A DNA stretch of 64,000 bases from Termitomyces sp. T153 (taxonomy: Eukaryota > Basidiomycota > Agaricomycetes > Agaricales > Lyophyllaceae). The notes below the pieces were generated by a model, which saw only the letters and a list, made by a program, of their open reading frames with translations, made no database searches and was not told where the DNA came from. Location: NCBI GenBank assembly GCA_018296165.2, contig JACKQL020000093.1:116841-180840 (forward strand), given 5' to 3'. The position numbers and the translations under genes were made by a program. Shown piece by piece: positions 32,301 to 44,319 of this stretch (positions are counted from its first letter, which is position 1; each line of letters starts with the position of its first letter).

Positions 32301-34334
32301 GATCCTCATAAACCAGTCCTCAAGTTTATGAACTTGGCAGACCTGGCATATGGAGTGATTGTCTTCAATGGATCACTCCTTCTAGGCTTGAGCCCCTCTG
32401 GGATTGCCAGGTAGACCACAAGCAATTGTTCCATCACTGTCCTTAGACAATTGTGCATTGTCTGGCAATGATACTTGTGGGCCTTCTCCACTCCTGGAGT
32501 GGCAAACTATCCACAATGTTGCAGCAGCATTGAAAACCTCTGTAGCTGTCTCTTTGTCTAGCCCTACAACCCACATCATCATCCCCATCACCTGCTAAAC
32601 CATTATCTGGTCCTCCTGGGTCTGGAGGGCCCCTTCCTGGGGGTGGTGATGGCCCTCAACCTAGAAAAGGTGGTCCTCTTCCAGGTCCTCCACCACCACC
32701 TCCTAGACCATGTGGTTAACAATGTGGCCTTGAGAGTAGAGTGGAAGTGGACTTTTTTCCAGGTGAATCCTGTCCTGGGTCTCCTCCACCCCCTATATAA
32801 TAGCCAGACTGGCTTGGAGGGCTGCTCCCTCCCTCCTTAGCCTGCCACTGATGCACCAGGGCTACTCCTTGTTCCATTACATATGTCTACTATTTGAGAG
32901 CAAGGATCTCACTCCTCTGTCTTTATTGGCCTAGTCCATTCAGGAAGAACATACTCTTCTGGCCAAGCATCATAGGTGGTGTTTCCTTGGAACACCACTC
33001 CTTGATCATCAACATAGGACTGTCCAAAGTCCTCCATATCACCATTGCAGAATTGTTGCAACATGATTCTGTCTTCTTATGTCAATGCTCTTCATGTAGA
33101 TCTAGTGGGTCTACATTGCACCATGGGCTATTCAACAGTAATGACCAACCCTGCTTCTGTTGATGCTAGGTCAGTTGCTACAGTCATTTCCAATGTAGCC
33201 CATTTCTGATGGTCTATAGCAGCTTGCCTTGCTGTGTAATCATAGGGTGTTTTGTCAGGCTGTTGTTGTAGTGCCTGGAGTAGGGTCAATGCTTCATTGA
33301 CTAGCAACAGTGAGGGTAAGATGTCCCCACCTACAAACAGCAAAGGCATTGCAGATGATGCCTGTGTCTATGTAGCTTCTTCTGCTGAAGGTAATCTGTT
33401 ACTTCTTGTGCTAGAAAAAGCATGTAAAGTTCCATGAACTTCACTGGGTTGGTTGGGATTATTCCTTCACTCAGCAACCACTGGAAACCTATATGCTTAA
33501 CTACTCTAGCAGCCAAATGTTGCTGTGTTGAGGCCTTAGGGATCTCAACTTGACCCCACCAGAACACCAACACCCTCCTGTGGAGGATGTCATCAGGGTG
33601 TGCTTCACTATCCATAAATGAGGTATCTTCAACATCCTTTGGAATAGTCTTGATGAACACTGACAGTTCTGCTGCACATAGGCTCAGCATGGGCCCAGCT
33701 TGCAATTATACAGATCCACATGGTCTGTAAGGTTCATCTTCATTACTCTTCAGCAGGGTAAACACCAGAGAGCAGTCATGCTGACCTCCTACAGCCTTGG
33801 AGAAGGATCTCAGACCTTCCACTTGTAACACTGTAAGTGCATACAAGGGAATTTTTCCTTTTTGCTCACTAACACTGTTGCATTGTCTGGCTCTACCTTT
33901 GGATACAACTGGGTAGAGGGCATTCAAGTGTCCTCCATTGTAATGCCAGTCTGACCTCACAGGGGCAGTCAAATGGGAGTATATAGCTGCTAGCAACCCT
34001 CTTGGCATCACCTCACTCTCTCTCCCCACACCATGGGATGACATGGCAAGATCAAATATTTCATGTGGAGTCTATGTTCTCTGGTTCTACCTTCAGGTGC
34101 AACTGATTAGAGGGCATAAGTGATGCAAGTCTAACCACCCACAGGTGGCAGAATAGAAGTAGCTGCTGGCAGCCCTCCTAGCATCACACCACTTTCTTTC
34201 CCCATGCCATGGTATAACATGGCAAAATTCAAGGTTTCATGTGGAGCACTCTGCAATGCTTCATTTAAATCTGGTTTGGACCTAGACCTGAACACCTGAC
34301 CTTGCATAGTCACCACAGTGCTCATTGAAGAAGG
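32301..34334 (-). pseudogene. Degenerate minus-strand coding debris, not identified
   Basis: Minus-strand frames at 34325-34131, 34044-33706, 33705-33331, 33349-33128 and 32591-32306 follow one another with stops and frame changes. This suggests one long decayed gene on the minus strand. The most readable part is 33705-33331 (DDILHRRVLVFWWGQVEIPK, LAARVVKHIGFQWLLSEGI). The segments 34325-34131 and 34044-33706 repeat each other (AMLYHGMGKESGVM versus AMSSHGVGRESEVM). It could be the upstream part of the gag-like remnant at 30553-31195. I do not recognise a domain. Confidence 0.4.
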
Positions 34335-34942
34335 TTACTAAGAAATGAGAGTGAGTAATGAATGGAGAGAAGATTAGAGCAGCAACAGAACACAAACAAG
34401 GTATCAGGTAATGTCAAAGCTGGGGTGGTAGCTATAGAGTAGGAGAGCTTATATACAAGTAGGCTGTTATTTTAAGGGGAAGCCAAGGCATAGTCTCAGA
34501 CAGGTCTAAGATAGGGAGAGGCCAAGGGCAGGAATGTCTAAAATAGGGAAGGTCTCAGATAGACACTGGGTGTGATCAGGGATAAGTGGATATGATCAGA
34601 GTCAGTGGATGTGATCAGAGATGTAATCAGGAACAGTGGATGTGATCAGGAATTTAGTTAGAGACAGTGGGTGTGATCCGGAATGTAATCAAATACAGTG
34701 GATGTGATCAGGGATGTGATCAGAGACAGTAAGTGTGATCAAGAATGTGATCAGAGGTAGTGGATGTGATCAGGGATGTGATCAGAAACAGTGGATGTGA
34801 TCAGGGATATGATCAGAGACAGTGGGTGCAGAAGTAATCTGGGGCATGGAAGTTATCTGGAACATGAAGGCCATCTAAAACATGTCTGGACTGAATAGAG
34901 TTGCTGAGAGGGAGATTTGGGAAAAATGATTGGGTCATGACA
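34335..34942 (-). repeat. Family F LTR, second copy (partial)
   Basis: It matches the solo LTR 17171-17842 from AAGAAATGAGAGTGAG onward, including the CTTATATA box (about 34450) and the end GGGTCATGACA at 34942. The first hundred or so bases of copy 1 are missing. A tandem array of about 32-bp GTGATCAG-containing units fills 34566-34830. Confidence 0.75.
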
Positions 34943-35151
34943 AGCTTCTTTTCCTGAAGTTTGGCTTCTGCTTTGCAAATGAGTAAATGCTCATTTGATT
35001 TAAAAAATGTAACATTTCCATTATGGGTCATGCAGCTTATGTTTCACACCCCATATATCAAAACCAGTTGATTCTGTCTACAAAGTATGAAGTAAGATGC
35101 TGCCTTACATGATTACAGAAATAGTATTTATAGGTAGCATCATGTAATGCT
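34943..35151. other. Short AT-rich spacer, nothing recognised
   Basis: No coding signal or repeat partner is seen. A small palindrome AAATGAG/CTCATTT occurs at about 34977. Confidence 0.5.
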
Positions 35152-36078
35152 TGTCACAACCCACTCCTAGACCTCCAGACCTCTCCCCCAAACCATTCCA
35201 CCTCCCCAGAGTTTCCCCCAACACCCCCCTGACTCACCACAGCCTTTGTTGACCATGGTGCCCATCTTGGCTAACTCCAACACTTCCTCAGCAAACTCCA
35301 CCAGCCTCCTAGCAAACCCCAGTATATCCTCTGTGGGCCCCCTTATTTTCCCCTCTTCTCCATGATGCCCCAAACCTCTCTGACACCCTTCCTGACCCAG
35401 GCACATGTCACTGGCTTGCCCCTACAACCCACACTACCACTCCAGAACTCTCCAATAACTATGGGGCAGACCACATTCTCATCAACTCCCATCAGAATAT
35501 TGCTGTGGCCTGCCATCTGATCAGAACCAATACCCATCAACCCTACACAGCTCAACAAGCCCCATTGTTGCACCCTAAGTCCCCAGAGGAAGCCCAGTAG
35601 TTAGTATATAAGGCATAGAGTAGCATCCATTACCTTAGTCTTGATATTACTTTACTTGGTTACCTGTGTCTCATGTCTCTTTTCTGTTATGTTTCCTGGT
35701 CTCATCTCCATTTGCATTTTTAGCCTTGAATCTATCTCTTTTCTCAGTTCCATCTCATCTTGACTTTGTCTTGTCTTGTCCATCTCTGTTTACTTATCAT
35801 TCCTAATTTCCTTTCAACTCTAATGTCATTACAAACTTTGCACACATGCTATGACCCTTCAAACATTCTTACAATAACTCCAGACCTCACCCTATACTCA
35901 ACTCCAGAACCCATCACTCTTGATTGATCCCCCATCAAACTCCAGCTCCACTCCCATCACTTGCAAAGCCTCTGCTTATCCTGCAGCCTATACTTGCTTA
36001 CAGACTTGTACCTGATGCCCACCCAAGACCAACATTTAATACACTTGGTCTTAGACTTCCCTGGACCACCCCAGTATG
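35152..36078 (+). repeat. Gypsy1-family LTR fragment, plus orientation
   Basis: It begins TGTCACAACCC and is collinear with the gypsy1 3' LTR. It contains the intact TATATAAGG box (about 35607) and TTAGTCTTGATATTAC about 30 nt later. It breaks off in GACTTCCCTGGACCACC. This copy shows the uninterrupted sequence into which the Helitron inserted in the other LTR. Confidence 0.85.
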
Positions 36079-36084
36079 AATAAG

Positions 36085-36647
36085 GGTTGGGCTTTGGGGT
36101 TTGTCAGGCAGAAGTCTGGAGGCAGGTACTAGAAATGCAGGGAAATTAAGGTTTATGTGAATAACAGGAATGGGGCTGGAGTTTGATAGGTGATCAAATA
36201 AGGTTGATGGATTCTGAGGCCAAGTGTAGGGCAAGGTCTGGAGTTGATTATGAATGTACAGGTCATAAGTTATAGACAGTGATTGGAATGAAGATAGAGT
36301 CAAAAGGGATTCAGGCAACATGAAAGGAAACTGAGGCAAACAAGGTGAGATGGAGTCAAGATGAGATAGAGACAAGAACAAAATAGAATTGAGGCAAGAT
36401 ACAAGACTAGAAACAGAAACAGAGACAAGACCAGAAAACAAAACATAACAGACACAGATGTAAGTAGGTAATATCAAGACTACCATAGCAGATATTACTC
36501 TATGACTTAAGTACTAACTATGGGGATGCCTCTGGGAATTGCAGGTCTGGTGGCAGGGCTTATTGGAGCTGCATGGGGTCAATAGATGTTGGTTCTGATC
36601 AGTTGGCAGGCCATAGTGACATATTGGTGTGGGTCCATGATGTATGC
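36085..36647 (-). repeat. Gypsy1-family LTR fragment, minus orientation
   Basis: It matches the middle to the end of the minus-oriented LTRs (for example 47215 onward in element A) but lacks the outermost bases. With the preceding fragment it forms a head-to-head pair. Repeat R1 copy 2 begins directly after it. Confidence 0.75.
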
Positions 36648-37305
36648 TGATGTGCTCCTATGCTGCCTAGCTGCCATGCAGGAAACCAAAAAGACCTAAA
36701 CACTGGCAACTAGATAAGGTAGCTGGCAATAAGAAGTTAATAGAGGGGGGGGCAAGTCAGTAACTGTCCCAGAAAGCAAGAGCTAACAGGTGTGAAAGGA
36801 ATGAGAAGTGAAAGATGTTGCTGTTGCTAGCCTAAGTTGCTAGGCAATAATGAAAGAGTTGCTGGAAGAAGAAATGGATGGAGACAAAAGAATCACTAGG
36901 AAAGGGGGAAACCAAGTGATAGAAAGGGAGTGGGGAACTAGGAATGAATAAGGTTAAAGTAGACTGAGAGACAAATGCAAACTAGTTGCTAGCTATAGTT
37001 GCTAGTGTTGCTAAGTTGTGATAACACTAAGGGTACCTGCAGTCAGCACCCACACTAGATTGAGGTTGAGGTTGTCAAGACTTGTTGCTAAGTTGTTAGC
37101 AATGACAAGAGAGAACAATAAGGAATCTGAAGCTGGTAAGCTGAGAGATAATGAGGGGAACAGTACTCTGTTTGTTGTTTTTGTCTCTATGTACAGGCAG
37201 TATTTACAGGCAGTATTTATACTGTTTGTAGATATAGTATTTAGAAAGAAAATATTAGTTGCCACCAGCAATAGTGTCTGCCAAAGTGTTTATGATACAT
37301 ACTGG
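36648..37305. repeat. Dispersed repeat R1, copy 2
   Basis: Homologous to 971-1508, from TGATGTGCTCCTATG to GTGTTTATGATACATA. Contains many GTTGCTA motifs. It lacks the GA microsatellite. Confidence 0.65.
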
Positions 37306-38405
37306 ATGTCAGTATAGTAAATCAGTATACATATGTGATGTCAACATAATGGATAAAAATTGTCAATTACAAGAGAAGAGCATTTCCGATGTCAATACCT
37401 GAAGTGTAGATGCCATTCCAGTATGTTTGTAAGTCTGACAAGAAAAATGATAAGTAAGAAATCACATGGCTTTCAATATATCCTTTTTAGAGAGGAGGCA
37501 GTTTTGTTGCTAAGTGAGGTTGCTGGCAATTGTTGCTAAGAAAGGTCTTGGCCTTATCATTCTAGATTCAAAGTCCAGACTCCATGTGATGCAGCTTGTG
37601 ATCCATAAGTCTTGTGGTTGCTGAAATCCTGTGCAAAGGCTACATCATTCCAGACCTTGGGGCTAGACCCCACATGATAAGTGTCATGACTTGTGCAAGG
37701 TCATGTACAATATAATCAGCTGCTGTCTAATCAGAAATGCTAAAAACAGTGCTCAGCAACGATTGGGTCTTATCATCCTCCCCTATGCTGAAATCTTGAC
37801 TGCTCTCAGTCAACCCAAAGTCCTGTGATTGCTTGCATGGTCCATGCACCTAGAGGGGTAAGAATAAAAGCAGCTAGCAATTTAGCTGGACTTTATCAGT
37901 TCTCCTTCCCATCTCTTATCCCTTAACCTTCCTCAACAATCTCAATCTTGTTGCCATGTCTTCTGATCTTGTCCTTCAACTCAAAAAGCATGCCATGGCC
38001 CAGGCTTTCCTTGATTGAGTTGACCACCTACTTGCAGGTGCATGTAATTCATTAGCAACCCTTGTCTAGCAGTCACCACTATTTTCAAGATTTGGTTGTG
38101 ATGGTGCAAGATGGCAGGTAGTGGGATGAAGTGGGCTGAGTTGGCAGTTGTCAACAAGGAGTGTTGACAGCTGTGTGAGCAATACAAGGGAGAAGACTGG
38201 ATCAGAGAGTTTGACAAGCATTTTGTGAGCCCTTCTCTGCTTTCTTAGCAACAATGTTAACACTTTTGCTAAGCTCCTCTTCTGCTCTTGTTGGAGTTTT
38301 TGTTGGAGGATCTGGAGACTGGAATGATGGTAAGTGCTAGTGATGTCACCAAAGCTAATAACACTGCTAAGGTAACCTTAGCACTTCAAGGACTTGTCAT
38401 CTAAT
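37306..38405. other. CpG-poor intergenic or repeat-derived sequence
   Basis: No convincing gene is seen. GTTGCTAA-type motifs recur as in repeat R1. Minus-strand open segments at 37981-38263 are short and unsupported. Confidence 0.4.
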
Positions 38406-38833
38406 GACCAGTTTTCTTCCAGCACCCACCACATGGATTGGTGATGAGAATTGGGGCTGAGTGCAGCAAGGGCTGTGGGGATGATGTAAGCATGAATCAA
38501 AGGGACATTGGAGAGGCTGGGCCCTCTACTCCCAAGCATGCAGCTGGCAGTGTTGCTAAGAGGTTGGCAATGTTGCCAAGAGTGGCAACAACCCCAAAGG
38601 GTAAAGGGAAGGGCAAGGGGAAGGCCAGAGAGGAGGAGGAGGAAGAGGAATTCATTGTAAGTCTTTATCCATTGCTAACCCTTGGCAATCCTTGCTAATA
38701 TCATTACAGGAACTGATTCAAGATACCTTTACCAACAAATATTTGGTGAGTCTTCTTTGTTGGCAAAAAGCTTTGACTGTGGTGGATATAGGCATGGGTG
38801 CAGGAGTGGTGCTTAAGAGGGCAAAGGGGAAGA
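38406..38833 (+). pseudogene. Truncated two-exon gene fragment, K/E-rich
   Basis: An open exon (from about 38438 to 38656) encodes a segment with GKGKGKGKA followed by REEEEEEEFI. A 53-nt intron at 38657-38709 (GTAAGT, branch-like GCTAAC, ATTACAG) joins it in phase 0 to ELIQDTFTNKYL, and the frame continues to WQKALTVVDIGMGAGVVLK. At about 38833 base composition changes abruptly to CpG-containing host sequence and the homologous-looking part ends. I do not recognise the family. Its style resembles transposon-associated accessory proteins. Confidence 0.45.
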
Positions 38834-39752
38834 CAACGCCGCGCAGAAGCCTCCGCAATCGCTCCTTACTCCTGGAACCCGGGGTTACGACGACAGCGCT
38901 GATGTCTCATCATAATCAAAAGGGGTTATGTTATAGCATACAAGCTGATGACAAACCAAACTACTTATAACTTATACAAGTGCAACTCAAAGAGGTATCA
39001 CGTTATGAAAGGTGTTGTAATTCCATGCCACAGTACGCACAAAGTATACGGACCACTGACTACAGATTGCTATAGATTTAGCCTGGTTGCTGGTAGCTAC
39101 AGACCAGATATCTTTTCCTGGTGTGTACGTGTGCATTTCTCACTCATTTCCGCTCCTGTGGTCTTGTTTTTATTGTAGAAGAGCGCTGACACATTTGAGT
39201 AGGACATATATATGTGGCAATTACACTGAAGACTCGAGTCGCATAAGTTTCTGTGCGTCCTCTGTTCCTCGACTGGTGACACGGCTTGGAGCTTGAACGC
39301 TAGCTTTTCACGGCCCGGGAAGTATCTCGACGCAGCGTGCCGGTGATCTATGACTCGGACCATCTGTGATGTTGAACCTTTACGATAAATTTACTAGTAG
39401 TAAGTACTTTTTATAGCTTTCGAGTTTCACCGAAGCCAGCCAAAACCAGAGCAGAATTTTCCAGGCTCTGATGTGGTTGGGGTCATCCGAGTAACTCACG
39501 AGAGCAAAAAGAGTCACGGCTGAGTCTACAGAGCCCCATATGCCTATCAAACCCTCACACTATACTAGTACGTATCTACTGCTTCACATCATAGTTACTT
39601 TTGACGTTACGAGACGATTTTGACCTTCGCTTCCGCGTGTACTCAGGAGGACTCTTATCGCTGCACGGACCGCACGTATTCCCGCGCAGTCTCTTAAGCA
39701 TTCGGGTCTTCATAAGCCACATATCCAGGGTGTATCCTGCAATACCATAACT
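38834..39752 (+). promoter_or_regulatory. Upstream region of the GH3 gene
   Basis: This 919-bp region begins abruptly with CpG-rich ACGCCGCGC and has ordinary host composition. No clear TATA box is seen at the usual distance. Pyrimidine-rich stretches lie near the start codon. No separate gene is supported. Confidence 0.5.
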
Positions 39753-42230
39753 ATGCCCCCCCTTCGCTACCTATTGTGGTTGGCTCCCTATCTCGGGGCT
39801 GCACTAGGATTTGACTACACCTTTCCGGACTGTGTCAATGGGCTCTTGAGGTCCAATGCAGTATGCAACCGCACCCAGGACGCCCCTGCACGTGCGAAAG
39901 CTCTAATCTCGATGTTCACCGACGACGAGCTTATGGCGAATACCGTCAATCTGTCACCTGGTGTATCTCGCCTCGGTCTCCCGGGCTACCAGTGGTGGTC
40001 TGAAGCATTGGTAAGACTAATCTGTGAAGACTTTTTCTCCACTATCCACTCAACAACATTCAGCATGGAGTTGCATCGAGCCCTGGCGTAACATTCGCAG
40101 CATCTGGAAATTTCAGTTCAGCCACGTCATTTCCTGAGCCCATTACGCTAGGCTCTGCTTTCGATGACCCGTTGATCAAGGCCGTTGCCGATGTAATCAG
40201 TACCGAAGCCCGTGCATTCAATAATTTTGGTCGGGCAGGTCTTGATTTCTTCACCCCAAACATCAACCCGTTCAGAGATCCACGTTGGGGCCGCGGCCAG
40301 GAGACCCCTGGCGAAGACCCATTCCACATCTCCCAGTATGTGTTGAACCTCGTGGATGGTCTTCAGGGGGGTATAGATCCTACACCCTACTTTAAGATCG
40401 TCGCGGACTGCAAACACTATGCTGCATATGATATCGAGAATTGGGAGGGAAACGATCGTACCTCGTTCAATGCAGTGGTAACCAATCAGGATTTGAGCGA
40501 GTACTATCTACCTTCTTTCCAAAGCTGTGTCAGGGACGCCAAAGTCGGATCGATCATGTGCAGCTACAACTCCGTGAACGGGATCCCCTCCTGTGCCAAC
40601 TCGTATCTCCTACAGACGATCTTACGAGACTTCTGGGGTTTCAACGATGACCGATGGGTGACATCAGATTGTGACGCCGTTGACAATATTTTTAGCACGC
40701 ATCACTTTACCTCTACTTACGCACAAGCTGTGGCAGACGCCCTCAAGGCAGGCACGGATATCGACTGTGGCAACACGTATGCCGAGCACCTTCCCGAGGC
40801 ATTGAATCAATCTTTGATTACTCGTGCGGATCTCGAAAAAGCTTTGATACGCCAGTATACTTCCCTTGTTCGGTCTGTAGCTTGCCATGCATTCAACTTC
40901 CCAACTGAACACTGATTTTCTTCTTTTTTTCTTAAGGCTTGGTTACTTCGATCCTCCTGATGTCCAACCATACCGACAACTCGATTGGTCTGACGTCAAC
41001 TCGCCAAATGCTCAACAGCTCGCGTATCAAGCAGCGGTCGAGGGCATCGTATTACTGAAAAACGATGGAACGTTGCCTTTGGATACCTCCATTAAAAAGT
41101 TGGCTCTTATTGGTCCTTTCGCTAATGCCACTACGCAAATGCAAGGGAACTACCAAGGCATTGCCCCATTCCTCATCAGCCCATTGCAAGGAGCCATGAA
41201 TGCAGGTTATCAGGCAACGTTCGTGGCAGGGACCACGATATCAGATACCTCGACGGCTGGCTTTGCTGCTGCCGTGGCTGCTGCACAATCTGCCGATGCT
41301 GTTATTTTTGCCGGAGGTATCGATGATACCGTGGAACATGAATCAGGAGATCGGACAACAATTGTATGGCCCGGTGTTCAGCTCGATCTAATTGCCGCAC
41401 TAGAGGCTGTTGGAAAGCCTCTTGTCGTTCTACAGTTTGGCGGTGGTCAAGTAGATGACTCGGCGCTGAAAAATAATCAGACGGTTAGTGTTTCTCTGCT
41501 CTGGAAAACCTCGTATTCATTCCGAATCTGCAAGGTCAATGCGATTCTTTGGGCAGGCTACCCGGGTCAGAGTGGTGGGACAGCCATTTTCGACATATTG
41601 AGCGGAAAGGCTTCTCCTGCAGGCCGCCTCCCTACTACACAATACCCCGCCGCATATACCGATCAAGTACCCATGACGGACATGTCTCTTCGCCCTAGCG
41701 CAACAAATCCCGGCCGAACATACAAGTGGTACCAAGGGACTCCAGTTTTCGAGTTCGGACATGGTCTTCACTACACTACATTCAACGTGCAATGGCAACA
41801 TACTCCTCCCACACAGTATAACATAGCATCGCTTATTTCCGATGCGTCGAGTGATAGTCCTCTAGACCTTGCCACGTTTGATACTTTTGACATTACTGTT
41901 CAAAACACAGGCAAGGTCACATCAGACTATGTTGCTCTTCTATTCGTCAACAGCACTGCGGGCCCTGCTCCCCATCCAAACAAACAGCTTGTTTCTTATA
42001 GTCGCCTCCATCAACTTGCCGGTGGAAGTAACAGCAGTGCCTCCTTGTCTGTCACACTGGGCTCGATTGCGCGCGCTGATACGGAAGGAAATATGTGGAT
42101 CTTCAATGGCTCGTACCAGCTCAACGTTGACACGGGACCTGCCCTTCTGACCCATCAATTTGACCTGGTTGGCCAGTCAGTGCAGATCACTCACTGGCCT
42201 CAGAATGTAACCAGTAATAGTGCTGTTTGA
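39753..42230 (+). CDS. GH3 family beta-xylosidase-like glycosidase (4 exons)
   Basis: Exons at 39753-40010, 40064-40872, 40937-41483 and 41535-42230 (introns of 53, 64 and 51 nt, all GT...AG) give 769 residues, the usual size for fungal GH3 xylosidases. A signal peptide (LRYLLWLAPYLGAALG) precedes FDYTFPDC, so the enzyme is probably secreted. The N-terminal barrel shows WWSEALHGVA across intron 1 and NPFRDPRWGRGQETPGEDP (about residues 152-170), the xylosidase/arabinofuranosidase signature. The catalytic Asp is in VTSDCDAV (about residue 288). The second domain has GIVLLKNDGTLPL and ILWAGYPGQSGG. A fibronectin III-like domain ends the protein. It would release xylose from xylo-oligosaccharides. 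Intron 3 has no in-frame stop and could be retained, but splicing restores the family sequence. Confidence 0.93.
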
Positions 42231-42330
42231 GATGTTGGATAATTTATTGTAGTTCAGAATGTGGTGTCTCACTTACAAGACCAGTTGACCAAAAAAATTA
42301 AAATGAAATAAAGTTGGGTGTTCAAGTCCA
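42231..42330 (+). terminator. Probable 3' end region of the GH3 gene
   Basis: An AATAAA hexamer lies at 42307-42312, 77 nt after the stop, in an A-rich stretch. This is a plausible polyadenylation signal. Confidence 0.5.
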
Positions 42331-42903
42331 TCTGGCCACCAACAAGTAAAGATACAGAAAGTACACAGTGTGACAGGATGTAAGAGGGCCAATAGAACCA
42401 GTCCACAGTGGTCATTACAGCTTATAAAAGGCACATACAACTATATGATTCAGATACTTGTGTCCTCTACCTTGACAAGAGTGTGAGAAGCATGATATTG
42501 CATGACAAATGAAAGAAATCAGTATAGCGATTTGCAGACATCCTCTTTCAGAAATCAGTCTTCAATAGAAGTTTCAATTTTACAAAATAGATGAAGTGAG
42601 TGTGACAAATTTGTGATGTCCAACTAAATGGTATTCCAAACTACGGGGGAGCAATAGTATCAAAACCTCTGCCACTGAAAGCATGTAGTATAGCCATAAA
42701 CAAGTCACCAAAGCGGCCGAGTCACCAAAGCAACTAAGACACCAAAGCAACCTTTATTTTTCTCTTTTGATTTCGATGATGCAATGGTTCAAAGGCTACA
42801 AACAGCTGAAGAGGAGAGAGGATGGGGGTGGTGGTGGTGAAAAGATGACGCGAGAAGCTGAATAAAGAAATCAGGAACAAAAATAAACAGATGTATGATG
42901 CTG
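42331..42903. other. CpG-poor spacer with a short triple repeat
   Basis: No gene is supported. Three imperfect copies of GTCACCAAAGC spaced 17 bp lie at 42703-42750. Confidence 0.5.
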
Positions 42904-44310
42904 TCAACTCCTTTTTGGAAGTGCCAGTTGTAGGGCCATCCGGACACATGGATTTTCACAAATGTAGGTATGCCATGCTGGTGAGGACCAACAACCTAGG
43001 GCCATTATGATGTCTTCCATTATCCCTAGATTAGCATAGTATGTTGCTCCTCCTGTGCAAGCCGAGTGACCACCAAATGCCTTGTCAACAAATGAAAATA
43101 ATCTTGACTCAAACCATGACTGTATGGGAAGAGATCCATCTTTTCATATGAATAGTGCCCGACAAAGTCCATGAATACTGTCTCTTGCTCAAACATAATC
43201 ATGCAAAAGAGATATTGGATTGGCAACCTCCTGGTGAGTGAATAGGATGTCTGTGTCACTTGATGATTTCTTTGCCAGCTGTCAATGACTTTGATTTCTG
43301 GACTAATTCTCCTGATCTGTGGCACACATAGAAATAGTCGGACATCAAAGTGGCAAACAGTGAATCATCATAGTCACCAGATTGTCTAGCCATTTTCACA
43401 AATTCTATGAGATGACAGGGTTGTAACAGTTGTTTTCTTCTTATAGGGTCTGCTCAAATCTTTTTTAATCCTTGAATAGTGGCTTGTACCAAGGGATGTG
43501 CTCTGTTCTTATCAAAATCTGCATAGATGTCCTGATTGAAATGTCAAAGGCCAGTGAGGTATTTTGGACCTGATGAAATGAATTTTGATGTAAATGCAAT
43601 GTACCAAGCAAGAGTCTGTGGTGTTGGATTGATAGAGATGTTATGATTGATGCAAAAATTGATGTAGTCTCAAGCTCCTGTTGTGTAGCCACTCACTGTT
43701 GATTTTTAAATTGCATTAACTTGAAGATGAAGAGTAAGATCATCAAGATCCTTCAGCCTCATAGAAGGGCAGACCACCAATGATGGTGATCCACCCAGTG
43801 CACTCAAAAGCACTCCCACCATTGCATCAGCAGCAGTTCTCAAGGAGGCTTGAATTGGCAGATGTGGTCAGCTGGGAATTTTTGACAATACTCATCAAAA
43901 AGAAGATGTGATAGCAGATCTGCTCTAATATTATCCTTTCCTGCAATGTGACACACTCTGAGGTCAATCCCTGTTTGGATAACAATCCCAGCCACAGCAC
44001 AGACAACAGAATTGTGCAAAGAATCAGCTGAATCAGCTGTGCCTAAAGTATTGAGCACTGCAACAGAGTCTAAACTATTGGTGAAGATGAGAAGTTGTTG
44101 AGGAGGGTGAGAAAAAGATGTGACATGGTGGACAGCACACAGGATAGCCAGAAGTTCAAGGAAGAAAATGTCAATCTTAATGGATGTGTTGTGATATATG
44201 ATCTGATATACAAAACCATTTCCTGCATATACAAATGCCATTCCCAGTTTGAGACCAGCATCAGTCCAGACAACCATATCTGCTGAAGCATTTTCCCAAT
44301 GAGTGGCATC
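42904..44310 (-). pseudogene. DIRS-like RNase H and tyrosine recombinase
   Basis: On the minus strand, RNase H (about 44292-43840) reads MVVWTDAGLKLGMAFVYAGN, FFLELLAILCAV, IFTNSLDSVAVL (Asn in place of the usual Asp) and HIAGKDNIRADLLSHL. It is followed by a decayed tyrosine recombinase ending at the stop 42904-42906. Its C-terminal part reads AFGGHSACTGGATYYANLG and ALGCWSSPAWHTYI. The active-site HxxR is now HSAC, and the Tyr in HTYI is kept. The RNase H-YR order is known from DIRS-type retrotransposons. Several stops lie between. The RT and Gag of such an element are on the opposite strand next door. Confidence 0.75.
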
Positions 44311-44319
44311 TACAAATCA

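Noticed and set aside
38438..38833. Reading the K/E-rich fragment as an intact host gene
   Set aside because: It has no clear start and ends at a composition break with no natural C-terminus.
39097..39363. 88-codon minus-strand open frame upstream of the GH3 gene
   Set aside because: No recognisable domain, no conserved start context and no splice support; likely chance.
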